The notes under the pieces: generated by a model
The model's input: only the letters and a program-made list of their open reading frames with translations
What the model was told of the DNA's origin: nothing
Databases searched by the model: none
Program-made: the position numbers and the translations under genes
Part shown: piece after piece, positions 34,059 through 43,647 of the stretch
How positions within the stretch are numbered: the stretch's first letter is position 1
How the letters are laid out: the number at the start of each line of letters is the position of its first letter
Source of the DNA: an uncultured Granulosicoccus sp.
GTDB taxonomy: Bacteria > Pseudomonadota > Gammaproteobacteria > Granulosicoccales > Granulosicoccaceae
Assembly (NCBI GenBank): GCA_937924505.1
Contig: CALDSR010000005.1
Span: 20,082 to 84,081 of the forward strand
Direction of reading: 5' to 3'
Length of the DNA: 64,000 nt

Positions 34059-34826
34059 CTAAAGCGCAGAACAAAGATGACCACCATCTACGACGATCTC
34101 GCTGCCGGTCATATAGGACGAGGCATCGGATGCCAGTAATAACACCGCGCCGTCAAGATCCGAAGGTTGACCAATCCGATGTTGCGGTATTCGCTTGATG
34201 GTACGCAGGCCTGCCTCTGTCTTGAAGAAATCCGATGTCATGCGCGTTTCGATATAGCCCGGTGAAAGGGCATTGACACGGATGTTGTAGCGGGCCCATT
34301 CGAGCGCCAGTGACTTGCTCAAATGCAACAAGGCCGCTTTGCTTGCGGCATACGGTGCGGTTGCTGTCGTGACCCGGGTCGCGAGTATCGATGCAATATT
34401 GATCACACTCCCGGCTTGCTGTGCAGCAATCAAACGCTCAGCGAAGCCCTGCGCCAGTTGCCACGGGCCCCGCAAATTTGTGTTGAGTATCGCATCGAAG
34501 GTCTCATCAGACACATCACGGGCAAGATCACCCGCAGCGATGCCGGCATTGTTTAACAGCACATCGGCTGTCAAGCCATGTTGTGCGATAGCCTTGAACA
34601 ATGCAGCAATGGATTCGCGCTCAGATACATTCAATGACAAGGCCAGACATCGATCCGGGTAGCGCCGCTTGAGCGCTGCCAGCGAGGGGTGGTCAATATT
34701 CCTGCTGGTGACAATGATTTTCGCACCCGCGTCTGCCAGGACCTCGGCAAATCGATATCCGAGACCACCGCTGGCGCCGGTGACCAGCGCCGTCTTGCTA
34801 CTGAGATCAAAAAATGGACCATGCAT
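34059..34826 (-). CDS. short-chain dehydrogenase/reductase
   Basis: 255 aa from ATG 34826 (GGGAAG just upstream; other Met codons lie 4 and 15 residues further out). Classical SDR: 'TALVTGASGGLGYRFAEVLADAG' (T-G-x3-G-x-G), 'NVSERESI', 'NNAGIAAGD', catalytic Ser in 'NIASILA', Tyr/Lys in 'YAASKAALLHLSKSLALEWARYNIRVNALSPGYIETRM'. Arg in the second strand ('VTSRN') suggests NADP preference. Substrate unknown. Divergent from the acyl-CoA synthetase. Confidence 0.92.
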   Translation of the reverse strand: MHGPFFDLSSKTALVTGASGGLGYRFAEVLADAGAKIIVTSRNIDHPSLAALKRRYPDRCLALSLNVSERESIAALFKAIAQHGLTADVLLNNAGIAAGDLARDVSDETFDAILNTNLRGPWQLAQGFAERLIAAQQAGSVINIASILATRVTTATAPYAASKAALLHLSKSLALEWARYNIRVNALSPGYIETRMTSDFFKTEAGLRTIKRIPQHRIGQPSDLDGAVLLLASDASSYMTGSEIVVDGGHLCSAL

Positions 34827-34896
34827 ACTTCCCAGCATAACGTATCCGCAAATTGGCGTTATGATCGACACTCGTTTAATTGATTCCGGAATTCAC

Positions 34897-36525
34897 GTGT
34901 CCATTTTCGAAACTGATCTCGCGCCGACCTCAGCCAATCACTCGCCCCTGACGCCTGTCAGCTTTCTTGCGCGCGCTGCCATGGTTCGACCTGATCAACT
35001 AGCCATCGTGCACGGCGAACGTCGATATACCTACCGCGAGTTCTGGCAGCGTAGCCGACAGCTTGGCGCGGCGCTCCAGCGGCGCGGTATTGCCAAGGGT
35101 GACTGTGTCGCGATCATGGCCACCAATACACCGGAGATGCTCGAAGCACACAATGGTGTGCCGATGATCGGCGCTGTGCTTAATTCACTCAATATCCGGC
35201 TCGATGCCGACACACTTGCTTTCATTCTCAATCATGGCGAGGCAAAGGTACTGATCAGTGATCGCGAGTTTTCCCCGGTAATCAAAGAGGCCGTCGCAAA
35301 AGTCGGTCGCGATATTCTGCTAGTCGATATTGATGATGTACTCGCCACTGGCGGGGAGCTGATCGGCGAGCTTGATTACGAAGCCTTGCTGCGCGAAGGC
35401 ACTGCCGATGAAGTTCACATGCAGGTGGATGACGAATGGCAAGCCATCTCATTGTTGTACACGTCCGGGACCACCGGCAACCCGAAAGGCTGTGTTTATC
35501 ATCATCGCGGTGCCTATCTGAACGCCATTGGCAATATGACGACAATGGGCGTCAGTCACCACTCGCGTTATCTGTGGACCTTGCCGATGTTCCACTGCGA
35601 TGGCTGGACCTTTACCTGGGCTGTGACTGCCGCGATGGGTACTCACGTATGCTTGCGCAAAGTAGACCCGGCCTTGATCTTCTCCTTGATTGAATCGGAA
35701 GACGTTACGCATATGTGTGGCGCGCCCATCGTGCTGAACATGCTGGCGCATGCATCGCCCGACATTCAGAAAACAGCGACACAACGGATCGAGATAGCCA
35801 CCGGAGGTGCCGCGCCACCCTCGTCCGTGATCGAGGCGATGGAAGCGATCGGGTTCAATGTCACGCATCTCTACGGGCTGACAGAAACATATGGACCTGC
35901 AACGGTATGTATTCCCCAAGATGATTGGGCAGAACTTGCCTTGCAGGAGCGCTCCGGGCGCATGGCACGTCAAGGCGTACACTATGTGACGCTGGACGAT
36001 GCACAAGTGATGCATTCGGACTCAATGGACGCAATTGCCAATGATGGGTCGACCATTGGCGAATTGATGATTCGGGGTAATACCGTGATGAAGGGTTACC
36101 TGAAAAATCCACAAGCAACCAAAGAGGCGTTCGCAGGCGGCTGGTTTCATACCGGGGATCTTGGGGTTCAGCATGCCGACGGTTATATCGAAATCAAGGA
36201 CCGAGCAAAAGACATCATCATTACCGGTGGTGAGAATGTATCAACGTTGGAAGTTGAAGAGACACTGTACCGGCACCCGGCGATACTCGAAGCCGCAGTG
36301 GTTGCAAAGCCCGATGAAAAATGGGGTGAGACGCCCTGTGCGTTTGTAACCTTGCATGAAACTGGCAGCACAAGCGAAGAGGAGATCATCGAATTCTGTC
36401 GCGCCCATATGGCAGGCTTCAAGGTACCAAAGACAGTGATTTTCGGACCACTACCGAAAACATCGACCGGCAAGATCCAGAAATTTGCCTTGCGTGATCT
36501 GGCTCGCAAGGAGCCAGGCACGTAG
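34897..36525 (+). CDS. acyl-CoA synthetase (AMP-forming)
   Basis: 542 aa from GTG 34897 ('SIFETDLAPTSANHSPLTPVSFLARAA' is the usual start of this subfamily; ATG 34861 would add 12 residues). ANL superfamily: P-loop 'SLLYTSGTTGNPKGCVYHHRG' (about 187), 'GGAAPPSSVIEAM', 'LYGLTETYGP', 'GWFHTGDLGVQHADGYIEIKDRAKDIIITGGENVS', and the C-terminal catalytic Lys in 'PKTSTGKIQKFALRD'. Ligates a carboxylic acid to CoA through an acyl-adenylate. Similar to proteins annotated as medium/long-chain or dimethylmercaptopropionate-CoA ligases; the substrate is not settled. Confidence 0.92.
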   Translation: MSIFETDLAPTSANHSPLTPVSFLARAAMVRPDQLAIVHGERRYTYREFWQRSRQLGAALQRRGIAKGDCVAIMATNTPEMLEAHNGVPMIGAVLNSLNIRLDADTLAFILNHGEAKVLISDREFSPVIKEAVAKVGRDILLVDIDDVLATGGELIGELDYEALLREGTADEVHMQVDDEWQAISLLYTSGTTGNPKGCVYHHRGAYLNAIGNMTTMGVSHHSRYLWTLPMFHCDGWTFTWAVTAAMGTHVCLRKVDPALIFSLIESEDVTHMCGAPIVLNMLAHASPDIQKTATQRIEIATGGAAPPSSVIEAMEAIGFNVTHLYGLTETYGPATVCIPQDDWAELALQERSGRMARQGVHYVTLDDAQVMHSDSMDAIANDGSTIGELMIRGNTVMKGYLKNPQATKEAFAGGWFHTGDLGVQHADGYIEIKDRAKDIIITGGENVSTLEVEETLYRHPAILEAAVVAKPDEKWGETPCAFVTLHETGSTSEEEIIEFCRAHMAGFKVPKTVIFGPLPKTSTGKIQKFALRDLARKEPGT

Positions 36526-36685
36526 AGTCATACATGTAGCCTCGTACACCAGGCACAACAATACTCCGCTTGGCCATCAAACCGTCAGTAGCGCTATCCG
36601 TGCGCCGTCATGCACAAAGCTGCTCCGCACGCGCCCATCCACAAGTCAAAACTTATAGCTTCCACCCGTCAAGCCAACGAATTAC

Positions 36686-37306
36686 TTAGACGAGATCAAG
36701 AAGTTCTTCGAAGTGCTGCAGCGTGTGCACGTTTGAAAGTGAATGCGCATCGTTACGCGGATTGTAGAAAACCGCCCTCATATCGGCTGCCAGAGCTGCT
36801 TCCAATCCAGCCATGCTGTCTTCGACAACGAGACAATTGGCAACAGCGTGCCCTTCGGCCTCGGCGGCATGCAAGAACAAAGACGGATCAGGTTTCCATT
36901 TCTGAATGTCATAGGCACTGTAAATGCGCTCGTCGAAAAAATGTTGCAAGTTGCACTGAGTCAGGGAACGACGGGTTTTCTCTTTCGGGGCATTTGATGC
37001 AATACAGGTGTGGCAGTTTAATCGAGACAGGGTTTTACTGACACCCGGGTTCTCAGTGACCATCGATACCGACAGCTCATTTTCACGCGCGCGATAACGG
37101 TCGATGACATTATCGTCGAAGTCGATCTTGTGCGTCATACCGATCTGGCGAAAAATTTCTACAAGGTTCCAGCCTTTGTAGTGCTGATCAATATAGGCCG
37201 GTGTGATGTCGACATGGCCGATGACATCACTGACCGCTTGCGCAGCACAACGTTCGCTATCGACCAATGTGCCATCCATGTCGAAGATGATACAGCTGAC
37301 GTTAAT
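36686..37306 (-). CDS. HAD-superfamily phosphatase with non-canonical (ATT) start
   Basis: 206 aa when started at ATT 37306. The HAD motif I is 'CIIFDMDGTLVDSE'. Starting at the only ATG (37279) would leave 'MDGT' and remove the nucleophilic Asp and the strand before it. Upstream frame is open to a TAG at 37334-37336 and contains no ATG, GTG or TTG. GGAG at 37314-37317 sits 7 bases before ATT, so ATT is the best candidate start. Other motifs: 'CIASNAP' (motif II), 'KWKPDPSLF' (Lys, motif III), 'CLVVEDSMAGLEAALAADM' (motif IV). Beta-phosphoglucomutase/GPH-like subfamily; substrate unknown. Confidence 0.75.
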   Translation of the reverse strand: MNVSCIIFDMDGTLVDSERCAAQAVSDVIGHVDITPAYIDQHYKGWNLVEIFRQIGMTHKIDFDDNVIDRYRARENELSVSMVTENPGVSKTLSRLNCHTCIASNAPKEKTRRSLTQCNLQHFFDERIYSAYDIQKWKPDPSLFLHAAEAEGHAVANCLVVEDSMAGLEAALAADMRAVFYNPRNDAHSLSNVHTLQHFEELLDLV

Positions 37307-37317
37307 GATGAGACTCC
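37304..37317 (-). promoter_or_regulatory. ribosome-binding site and ATT start of the HAD phosphatase
   Basis: Minus-strand GGAG (37317-37314), 7-nt spacer, ATT (37306-37304). It decides the start of a protein that otherwise lacks its catalytic aspartate. Confidence 0.55.
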
Positions 37318-37411
37318 AGTAGCTTTGACAGGGCTAAAACGTTGCGTGACGAAAAAATATCATTGGTCGAACCGATGACAATTTTCAATGATCCTGACGG
37401 CCTCCGGGGAA

Positions 37412-39247
37412 TCACCGGCACTCATCGACAAACAGAGACACCTTATCGAAAGTTGTGACATCAACCAGACCTTGGTCGGAAATGCGCAGCTCCGGTATCA
37501 CGACCAGCGCCAACAACGAGTGCTGCATGTAAGCATTGTTCAATCGACAACCACAGCTCTGCATTGCCTGCACCAGTTTTTGTGCCTTGGCCGCCACAAC
37601 TTCCGCCCGCTCATCAGACATCAGCCCGGCGATGGGAAGCTCAACCATGGCCAGTTCCTCACCGCTGGCATACAGGCAGACACCACCACCCACTTCACCC
37701 AATCGATTCGCAGCCTTGGCCATGTCCTCGTGATCGGTTCCAACAACAATCATGTGGTGAGAGTCATGAGCAACGGTAGAAGCCATGGCACACGGGACCT
37801 TGTACCCGAAACCAGAAACGAATCCGTTAGTGACATTCCCCGTCGCACGGTGGCGTTCAACGAGCGCTATCTGACAGATATCGTTATCGCGATCCATCTG
37901 TACCACGCCGTCAACCACAGGCAGGCGTGCAGTCATGGCCTTGGTCGGGGCTTGATTCTCAATGACCCCGATCACTCTGGCAGTAACCTCCTTCGCACTA
38001 CTTGAAGACGCCCCTATCACAAAATCTGCTGCTGCCAACGCCTTGCCCAAATGCACAGTGTCACGGGCACTATTCGGGTAGCTGGCTGGCGGAATGTTCA
38101 CTTCGAGTTGGCCGTTGCTGGCTAGCACCTTGCCACGCGCAACCACGGTCTCGATGGGCAGTTCAACCAGATCGGAACTGATAATCAGATCGGCGCGACG
38201 CCCTGGCGTTATTGAACCGAGCTCGCGTTCCAGACCAAAGTGCTCGGCCGTATTCAGCGTGGCCATCTGAATGGCTGTCACCGGATTCAAACCTTGTGCG
38301 ATGGCGTGACGAACGACACGATTCATATGCCCTTCATTAATCAAGGTGCCACTGTGAGAGTCGTCGGTACACAAGATAAAGTAACGCGAATCAAGCCCAT
38401 GCTCAGTCACCGCCTTGATCTGTGGCGCTACGTCATACCAGGCAGAACCCAGACGTAACATCGAACGCATGCCTTGTCGTACACGGGCAATAGCATCTTC
38501 AACACGTGTGCCTTCATGGTCATCGGCAGCACCTCCGGCGACGTAGCCGTGGAACGGCAGGCCAAGATCTCGAGACGCATAATGACCGCCGACGGTTTTA
38601 CCGGACTGTTGTGTCGCGGCGATTTCACCAAGCATTTTTGCATCATTATTCGCGACACCAGGAAAATTCATGACTTCACCCAGGCCAATAATGTTTGGCC
38701 ATTGCATGGCTTGCCAAACATCGTCAATACCAAGTTCGGCGCCGGCAATTTCAAGGCCAGGTGCAGAAGGCACACAGCTGGGCATCTGCACGTAGATGTT
38801 GATAGGCATGCCCATCGCTTCGTCATGCATCAGACGCACCCCGTCAAGACCCAACACATTGCCAATCTCATGCGGATCAATAAACATCGACGTCGTGCCA
38901 TGCGGAATCACAGCGCGAGCGAACTCCGTGACCGTGACCATGCCACTTTCTACATGCATATGCGCATCGCACAGGCCCGGCACCAGGTAGCGATCGTCGG
39001 CTTCAATAATCTGGGTCTCAACCCCGATCGCATGCGAGGCATCCGGGCCAACATAGGCAAAACGTCCAGCAATGATGGCAACATCGGTTGAACCAATGAT
39101 TTCACCCGAATGCACATTTACCCAGCGGCCATTGCGAATGACCAAGTCAGCCGGCCGGCGCCCGGTGGCAACATCTATCAGCGCTGCAGCCGACTCATGC
39201 CAGGGAGGCGGGGAAAGGTCCTGGATCGAGGATTTCGCATCTGTCAT
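37412..39247 (-). CDS. ade: adenine deaminase
   Basis: 611 aa from ATG 39247. Amidohydrolase of the adenine-deaminase (Ade/YicP) family: 'LVPGLCDAHMHVESGMVTVTEFARAVIPHGTTSMFIDPHEIGNVLG' holds the H-x-H metal pair, 'GLGEVMNFPGV' the bridging Glu, 'GGHYASRDLGL' and 'CTDDSHSGTLINEGHMN' further ligands, and the C-terminal 'VAHDSHHMIVVGTDHEDMA' domain unique to this family. Converts adenine to hypoxanthine and ammonia. Fits the purine-degradation theme with puuE and uraH, though not co-transcribed with them. Confidence 0.95.
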   Translation of the reverse strand: MTDAKSSIQDLSPPPWHESAAALIDVATGRRPADLVIRNGRWVNVHSGEIIGSTDVAIIAGRFAYVGPDASHAIGVETQIIEADDRYLVPGLCDAHMHVESGMVTVTEFARAVIPHGTTSMFIDPHEIGNVLGLDGVRLMHDEAMGMPINIYVQMPSCVPSAPGLEIAGAELGIDDVWQAMQWPNIIGLGEVMNFPGVANNDAKMLGEIAATQQSGKTVGGHYASRDLGLPFHGYVAGGAADDHEGTRVEDAIARVRQGMRSMLRLGSAWYDVAPQIKAVTEHGLDSRYFILCTDDSHSGTLINEGHMNRVVRHAIAQGLNPVTAIQMATLNTAEHFGLERELGSITPGRRADLIISSDLVELPIETVVARGKVLASNGQLEVNIPPASYPNSARDTVHLGKALAAADFVIGASSSSAKEVTARVIGVIENQAPTKAMTARLPVVDGVVQMDRDNDICQIALVERHRATGNVTNGFVSGFGYKVPCAMASTVAHDSHHMIVVGTDHEDMAKAANRLGEVGGGVCLYASGEELAMVELPIAGLMSDERAEVVAAKAQKLVQAMQSCGCRLNNAYMQHSLLALVVIPELRISDQGLVDVTTFDKVSLFVDECR

Positions 39248-39455
39248 CTGGTCTTTTCCGTTGTTCCGCGCGGATAACACTGTTGCCACGGCCTGATTCC
39301 TGCACTAATTGCCCCCGACAGCGGGCTCTGTCCGCTATACTGGTGCGTTACCTTCGAACCGGTACCAGCCAACTGCTGCTGCCAAGCCAAGCTCACCGCA
39401 CTCGCCGATCACCCGAAAATCAATGGGCTGGTCGATGCGTGCTCAGGACCCTACC

Positions 39456-41282
39456 GTGATCCAGAATCTCCGCAACATCGCCATCATAGCCCATGTTGAC
39501 CATGGCAAAACCACGCTTGTCGACAAGCTGCTTCAGCAATCCGGCACGCTCGATATGCGCAAGGAACAGACCGAGCGACTGATGGATTCCAACGCGATTG
39601 AAAAAGAGCGTGGCATTACCATCCTGTCGAAGAACACGGCAATTCGCTGGAACGACTTCCGCATCAACATCGTCGACACACCCGGTCACGCGGATTTCGG
39701 CGGTGAAGTCGAACGTGTGCTTAGTATGGTTGATTCCGTGTTGCTGCTGGTTGACGCTGCCGAGGGGCCCATGCCGCAAACTCGCTTTGTTACGCAGAAG
39801 GCGTTCGCGTTGGGGTTCCGCCCTATTGTCGTCATCAACAAGATCGACCGCGAAGGCGCACGCCCCGACTGGGCACTCGATCAGACCTTCGAACTGTTTG
39901 ACAACCTTGGTGCCACCGATGAGCAGCTCGACTTCCCGGTTGTGTATGCCTCCGCGGTCAATGGCTACGCAGGATTGGAACCCGACGTCACCGAAGGTGA
40001 CATGACGCCCTTGTTCGAAACGATTGTCAAAGAAGTACCCGTCCCGACAGTGGATGCCGAAGGCCCTCTACAGATGCGTATCAGTTCACTGGATTACAAC
40101 AGCTATGTCGGGGTAATCGGTATAGCGCGTATCCAGCGCGGACAATTGCGCCCCAATACCCAGGTGCGAGTGGCCAGTAGTGATGGCAGCGAACGCAACG
40201 CAAAGGTATTGCAAGTGCTGGGTTTTCACGGTCTCGAACGTATCGAAACCGAATTGGCCGAAGCAGGCGATATTGTCGCAATAACCGGAGTCGACAAGCT
40301 GAACATCTCTGATACGATTTGCGATCCTGCCTGTGTCGAACCCATGCCGGCGTTGACCGTTGATGAACCTACCATCAGCATGATGTTTCAGCCGAACAGT
40401 TCACCGTTTGCCGGCAAGGAAGGCAAGTACGTCACCAGTCGAAATATCTGGGATCGCTTGCAGACCGAACTCTTGCATAACGTCGCCTTGCGCGTCGAGC
40501 GCACAGAACAATCAGAAACGTTCAAGGTATCAGGACGCGGAGAACTGCACCTGTCTGTGTTGATCGAAAACATGCGTCGCGAAGGCTATGAGCTTGGCGT
40601 CGGCCGGCCTGTCGTTATCACCCGCCAGGATGAGAACGGCAAGATCGAAGAACCCTATGAACAAATCACTATCGATGTCGAAGAACAACATCAGGGTGCC
40701 ATCATGGAAAAGATGGGAGAACGTCGCGCCGAACTCAAGGATATGGTGCCCGATGGCAAAGGGCGTGTAAGACTGGATTACATCGCACCCGCCCGTGGCA
40801 TGATTGGGTTTCGTACCGAATTCCTGACCGCAACCTCAGGCACCGGCCTTATCTATACCGTGTTTGACCACTATGGCCCGCAGGTCAACATCAATATAGG
40901 TCAGCGCCGTAATGGTGTACTTATCTCCAACGGTCAAGGCAAAGCGCTTGGTTTCGCCTTATGGAATCTGCAGGAGCGAGGTCGTTTGATTCTCGGTGCC
41001 AATTCCCAGGTTTACGAAGGCCAGGTTATCGGGATTCATTCCCGTGAAAACGACTTGACAGTCAACTGCCTCAAAGGCAAACAACTGACCAATGTGCGCG
41101 CAGCAGGGACTGATGAAAACATCGTGCTGACACCGCATATTGATTTCAGTCTCGAGCAAGCCCTTGAATTCATCGATGATGACGAACTGGTCGAAGTCAC
41201 ACCCGAATCCATCCGGGTCAGAAAGAAGCATCTGACCGAGACGGATCGCAAACGTCATTCACGTCAAGCGAAAGCCAGTTAA
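39456..41282 (+). CDS. typA: ribosome-associated GTPase TypA/BipA
   Basis: 608 aa from GTG 39456, which has AGGA 7 bases upstream and matches the E. coli BipA length and start ('[25 protein letters not shown]'). ATG 39435 is an alternative. G1 'AHVDHGKT', G2 'ERGITIL', G3 '[16 protein letters not shown]', G4 'NKIDRE', followed by EF-G-like domains III and V and the BipA-specific C-terminal domain ('[19 protein letters not shown]', '[14 protein letters not shown]'-like, '[20 protein letters not shown]'). Translational GTPase acting on the ribosome, needed for 50S assembly and growth in the cold. Confidence 0.97.
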   Translation: MIQNLRNIAIIAHVDHGKTTLVDKLLQQSGTLDMRKEQTERLMDSNAIEKERGITILSKNTAIRWNDFRINIVDTPGHADFGGEVERVLSMVDSVLLLVDAAEGPMPQTRFVTQKAFALGFRPIVVINKIDREGARPDWALDQTFELFDNLGATDEQLDFPVVYASAVNGYAGLEPDVTEGDMTPLFETIVKEVPVPTVDAEGPLQMRISSLDYNSYVGVIGIARIQRGQLRPNTQVRVASSDGSERNAKVLQVLGFHGLERIETELAEAGDIVAITGVDKLNISDTICDPACVEPMPALTVDEPTISMMFQPNSSPFAGKEGKYVTSRNIWDRLQTELLHNVALRVERTEQSETFKVSGRGELHLSVLIENMRREGYELGVGRPVVITRQDENGKIEEPYEQITIDVEEQHQGAIMEKMGERRAELKDMVPDGKGRVRLDYIAPARGMIGFRTEFLTATSGTGLIYTVFDHYGPQVNINIGQRRNGVLISNGQGKALGFALWNLQERGRLILGANSQVYEGQVIGIHSRENDLTVNCLKGKQLTNVRAAGTDENIVLTPHIDFSLEQALEFIDDDELVEVTPESIRVRKKHLTETDRKRHSRQAKAS

Positions 41283-41301
41283 GCGCTAACTAGCTGCTCT
41301 C

Positions 41302-42381
41302 TCAAAAGCCCAGTTCGCGGGATACCTCAAGCGCGCGTTGTGCGCGTTTTCGTGAATCCGGATGGCTGGCGAAGTAATCGCTGGGGGATTCTTCTGATTC
41401 CGGGTCGTTATCCTCAGGCTCGGTCTCTTTCCTGATCTTCCTTCGATCACCAAATTCGCCAAGGCGAATGATGATGTCGGCGAAGTGTTTCGGATCCTTG
41501 CCAAGCTCAGCCATTTCACTAAACGCAAACTCATCGGCTTCGGCTTCACTCTTTCTTGAGTAACTGCTCTGCAGCAAGAAAACCGGAACACCCACCGCAA
41601 CTTCACCCATTCCGCTTACGTCGCCCAACGCAAGGGCCAGAACCAGCGACAGTGCCGATGCTTGAACCACATGTTGCATACCATGATGCTCAAGCACATG
41701 GCCGATCTCATGCAGCATGACCGAATCGAGTTCATCCGGGTGTTGCACGAGATTGACAAGGGCATCCGTGACGACAATGTCACCACCGGGTAAGGCAAAG
41801 GCATTCGGGGTACCAAGCATATTGCGAAAATGCAGTGTCAGCGTAAAGTCATTACTGGGCACGGCACTGGTCAACCTGTCGAAACGTGCTCTGATTTCAG
41901 CCTGTTTTGTTGGATCCAGATTCGAGGGTTCCAGCATGATTTTATCGAGCGTGGCCATGGTACCGATAGAGACGGTCTCATGTGCTGACACAGGCAATGC
42001 ATCAGCGATGTGCTCTGCAGCTGCCGGCAGCCCCCAACGGATGCTGGCAAAGCTCACGCCTATGGCAACAACAACGGCCACCACAACCCAACGCCAACTG
42101 CGTTCTAGATCATGCAAAACCAAGCTGCGCGCGCCGCGATGATCAGTAGCCCTGAGGATTTCATCGATTGCATCGTTGTCGGTGGTTTCGAAAACCGCAC
42201 CATCAGACCACGATAAACGCCGTGTCATCGAACCCATTCGATCACTGACTTTAATGTCATGAATGTCACCGCGATGAATTACCTCATGATCAACGCTGAG
42301 CGTATAACGTGACTCATGAACATCGATACTCGCCGCATGTCGTGTCGAGCTGTTCGCCTCGAACCAATGTCCGCTGATCAT
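41302..42381 (-). CDS. M48-family metalloprotease with membrane anchor
   Basis: 359 aa. N-terminal beta-rich region (about 1-100), one membrane helix (about 112-135, 'WVVVAVVVAIGVSFASIRWGL'), then an M48 peptidase domain: zinc motif 'HEIGHVLEHHG' (about 217-227) and third ligand in 'KSEAEADEFAFSEMAELGKDPKHFA'. 'NAFALPGGDIVVTDALVNLVQHPDELDSVMLHEIGH' is the usual stretch before HEXXH. Likely cleaves misfolded envelope proteins. It lies 21 bases downstream of the DUF898 gene, so they are co-transcribed. Confidence 0.9.
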   Translation of the reverse strand: MISGHWFEANSSTRHAASIDVHESRYTLSVDHEVIHRGDIHDIKVSDRMGSMTRRLSWSDGAVFETTDNDAIDEILRATDHRGARSLVLHDLERSWRWVVVAVVVAIGVSFASIRWGLPAAAEHIADALPVSAHETVSIGTMATLDKIMLEPSNLDPTKQAEIRARFDRLTSAVPSNDFTLTLHFRNMLGTPNAFALPGGDIVVTDALVNLVQHPDELDSVMLHEIGHVLEHHGMQHVVQASALSLVLALALGDVSGMGEVAVGVPVFLLQSSYSRKSEAEADEFAFSEMAELGKDPKHFADIIIRLGEFGDRRKIRKETEPEDNDPESEESPSDYFASHPDSRKRAQRALEVSRELGF

Positions 42382-42402
42382 GCTCGTCGCAAGAATGCTA
42401 AA

Positions 42403-43599
42403 TCAGAAACCAACGTCGACATCCAGATCAAACGCATCTCCGAGTTCTTCTGCCAGCGCACCGACCTTCTCCATTTCGTCATTGACGAAATTGTCCAGAG
42501 AATCTTCTGCATGCACCGCCGTATTGTCAGCCATGTATCGCGCCATGCGAACCTTGGTCCACGCGTAGCCAATGCCGAGTGTGAAAACCAAAATCAGGAC
42601 GTTACTGATCGATATCCACCAAAGTCCGCGAGCAGCAACTGTCGATTCAGGATCGACACGTTGGTCAATAATGCCATTGACGAACAGGTGTTCACGTAAA
42701 CGTGAGCGGAAGTAGGAGGTAATCATGGTGCCAATAAAAAATATCAACAAATAGATAAAGCCAACGGCTGCCAAAGCAAATACAGAACCAGCTTGGCCTA
42801 ACAGCTCCGGGCCCTCAACAATACTTCCAAGAAAACCAGCATCCAGTATTCCGGACAAAGTCAACAGATAAACAATACCGCCGCCCACCACGAGGGCGAT
42901 GAAGTACGCCAACAGAGAAAGCACTATCGCTTTGATATAAATCGCGTAAAAACGCCCGGTTGACAGCTCGCCACTAAATTTTGCTGTGCCATAGCGATAG
43001 TTTCGCAGCATATAGTTAGCAAGGCGTTTATGTATCCAGGGGTAAATGAGATACACCGCTAAAACAGCGACAACAATTAAACCGACCAGACCCTCCGGGG
43101 CAACACCGGAAATATATAAGCCACCAGCAACGACTGCCGCAACAAGCACGGGAATCAACGGCATGACCAGAAGATACATGTACATCGGCCCAAGCTTGCC
43201 ATCGAAACCGAAACGCACATTGCGATAACTGGTCATGCGCATATTGAATTTGATTGATCGCCAAACAGCCCAAGGCAGCAGCAATGCAAAAATCACGATG
43301 CCAACGATCGATACAGACGCACTGATCACGCCGCCAACCGTAAAGGCGATTAACAACAAGACCGCGATGATGCGTCCCAGCAGAATCTGCTTGCCGGTGG
43401 CGTGATAGTCGAAGCTTGAATTATCGAGGTACGTGTTACCGGCAAAATAACGCTTGGTCCGGACCTTGGCCCAAGCCGAATAAATATAGAGGGTGATAAT
43501 ACTCAGCAGAATATTAACGATCCAGATCTTGAAATACTCGCCACCGCGGCCAGTGAACCTGAACGGATACCGCGTTCCTTGCTTTGATCCAGTCATCAT
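42403..43599 (-). CDS. DUF898 (YjgN family) inner-membrane protein
   Basis: 398 aa with about seven membrane segments. 'FRFTGRGGEYFKIWIVNILLSIITLYIYSAWAKVRTKRYFAGNTYLDNSSFDYHATG' is the characteristic N-terminal YjgN block, and a second copy of the motif near the C-terminus ('WWISISNVLILVFTLGIGYAWTKVRMARYMADNTAV') shows the internal duplication of the family. The tail is acidic. Function unknown; pairing with an M48 protease gene, as here, is a recurrent arrangement and suggests a membrane partner of the protease. Confidence 0.92.
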   Translation of the reverse strand: MMTGSKQGTRYPFRFTGRGGEYFKIWIVNILLSIITLYIYSAWAKVRTKRYFAGNTYLDNSSFDYHATGKQILLGRIIAVLLLIAFTVGGVISASVSIVGIVIFALLLPWAVWRSIKFNMRMTSYRNVRFGFDGKLGPMYMYLLVMPLIPVLVAAVVAGGLYISGVAPEGLVGLIVVAVLAVYLIYPWIHKRLANYMLRNYRYGTAKFSGELSTGRFYAIYIKAIVLSLLAYFIALVVGGGIVYLLTLSGILDAGFLGSIVEGPELLGQAGSVFALAAVGFIYLLIFFIGTMITSYFRSRLREHLFVNGIIDQRVDPESTVAARGLWWISISNVLILVFTLGIGYAWTKVRMARYMADNTAVHAEDSLDNFVNDEMEKVGALAEELGDAFDLDVDVGF

Positions 43600-43647
43600 G
43601 ACGAGGCCCGCTTTGGTTGAATTAATCCGAAGTGTAGACGGTCGCAG

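Noticed and set aside
36526..36685. possible terminator or small RNA between the acyl-CoA synthetase and HAD genes
   Set aside because: No stable hairpin with a T-tract was found on either strand by eye.
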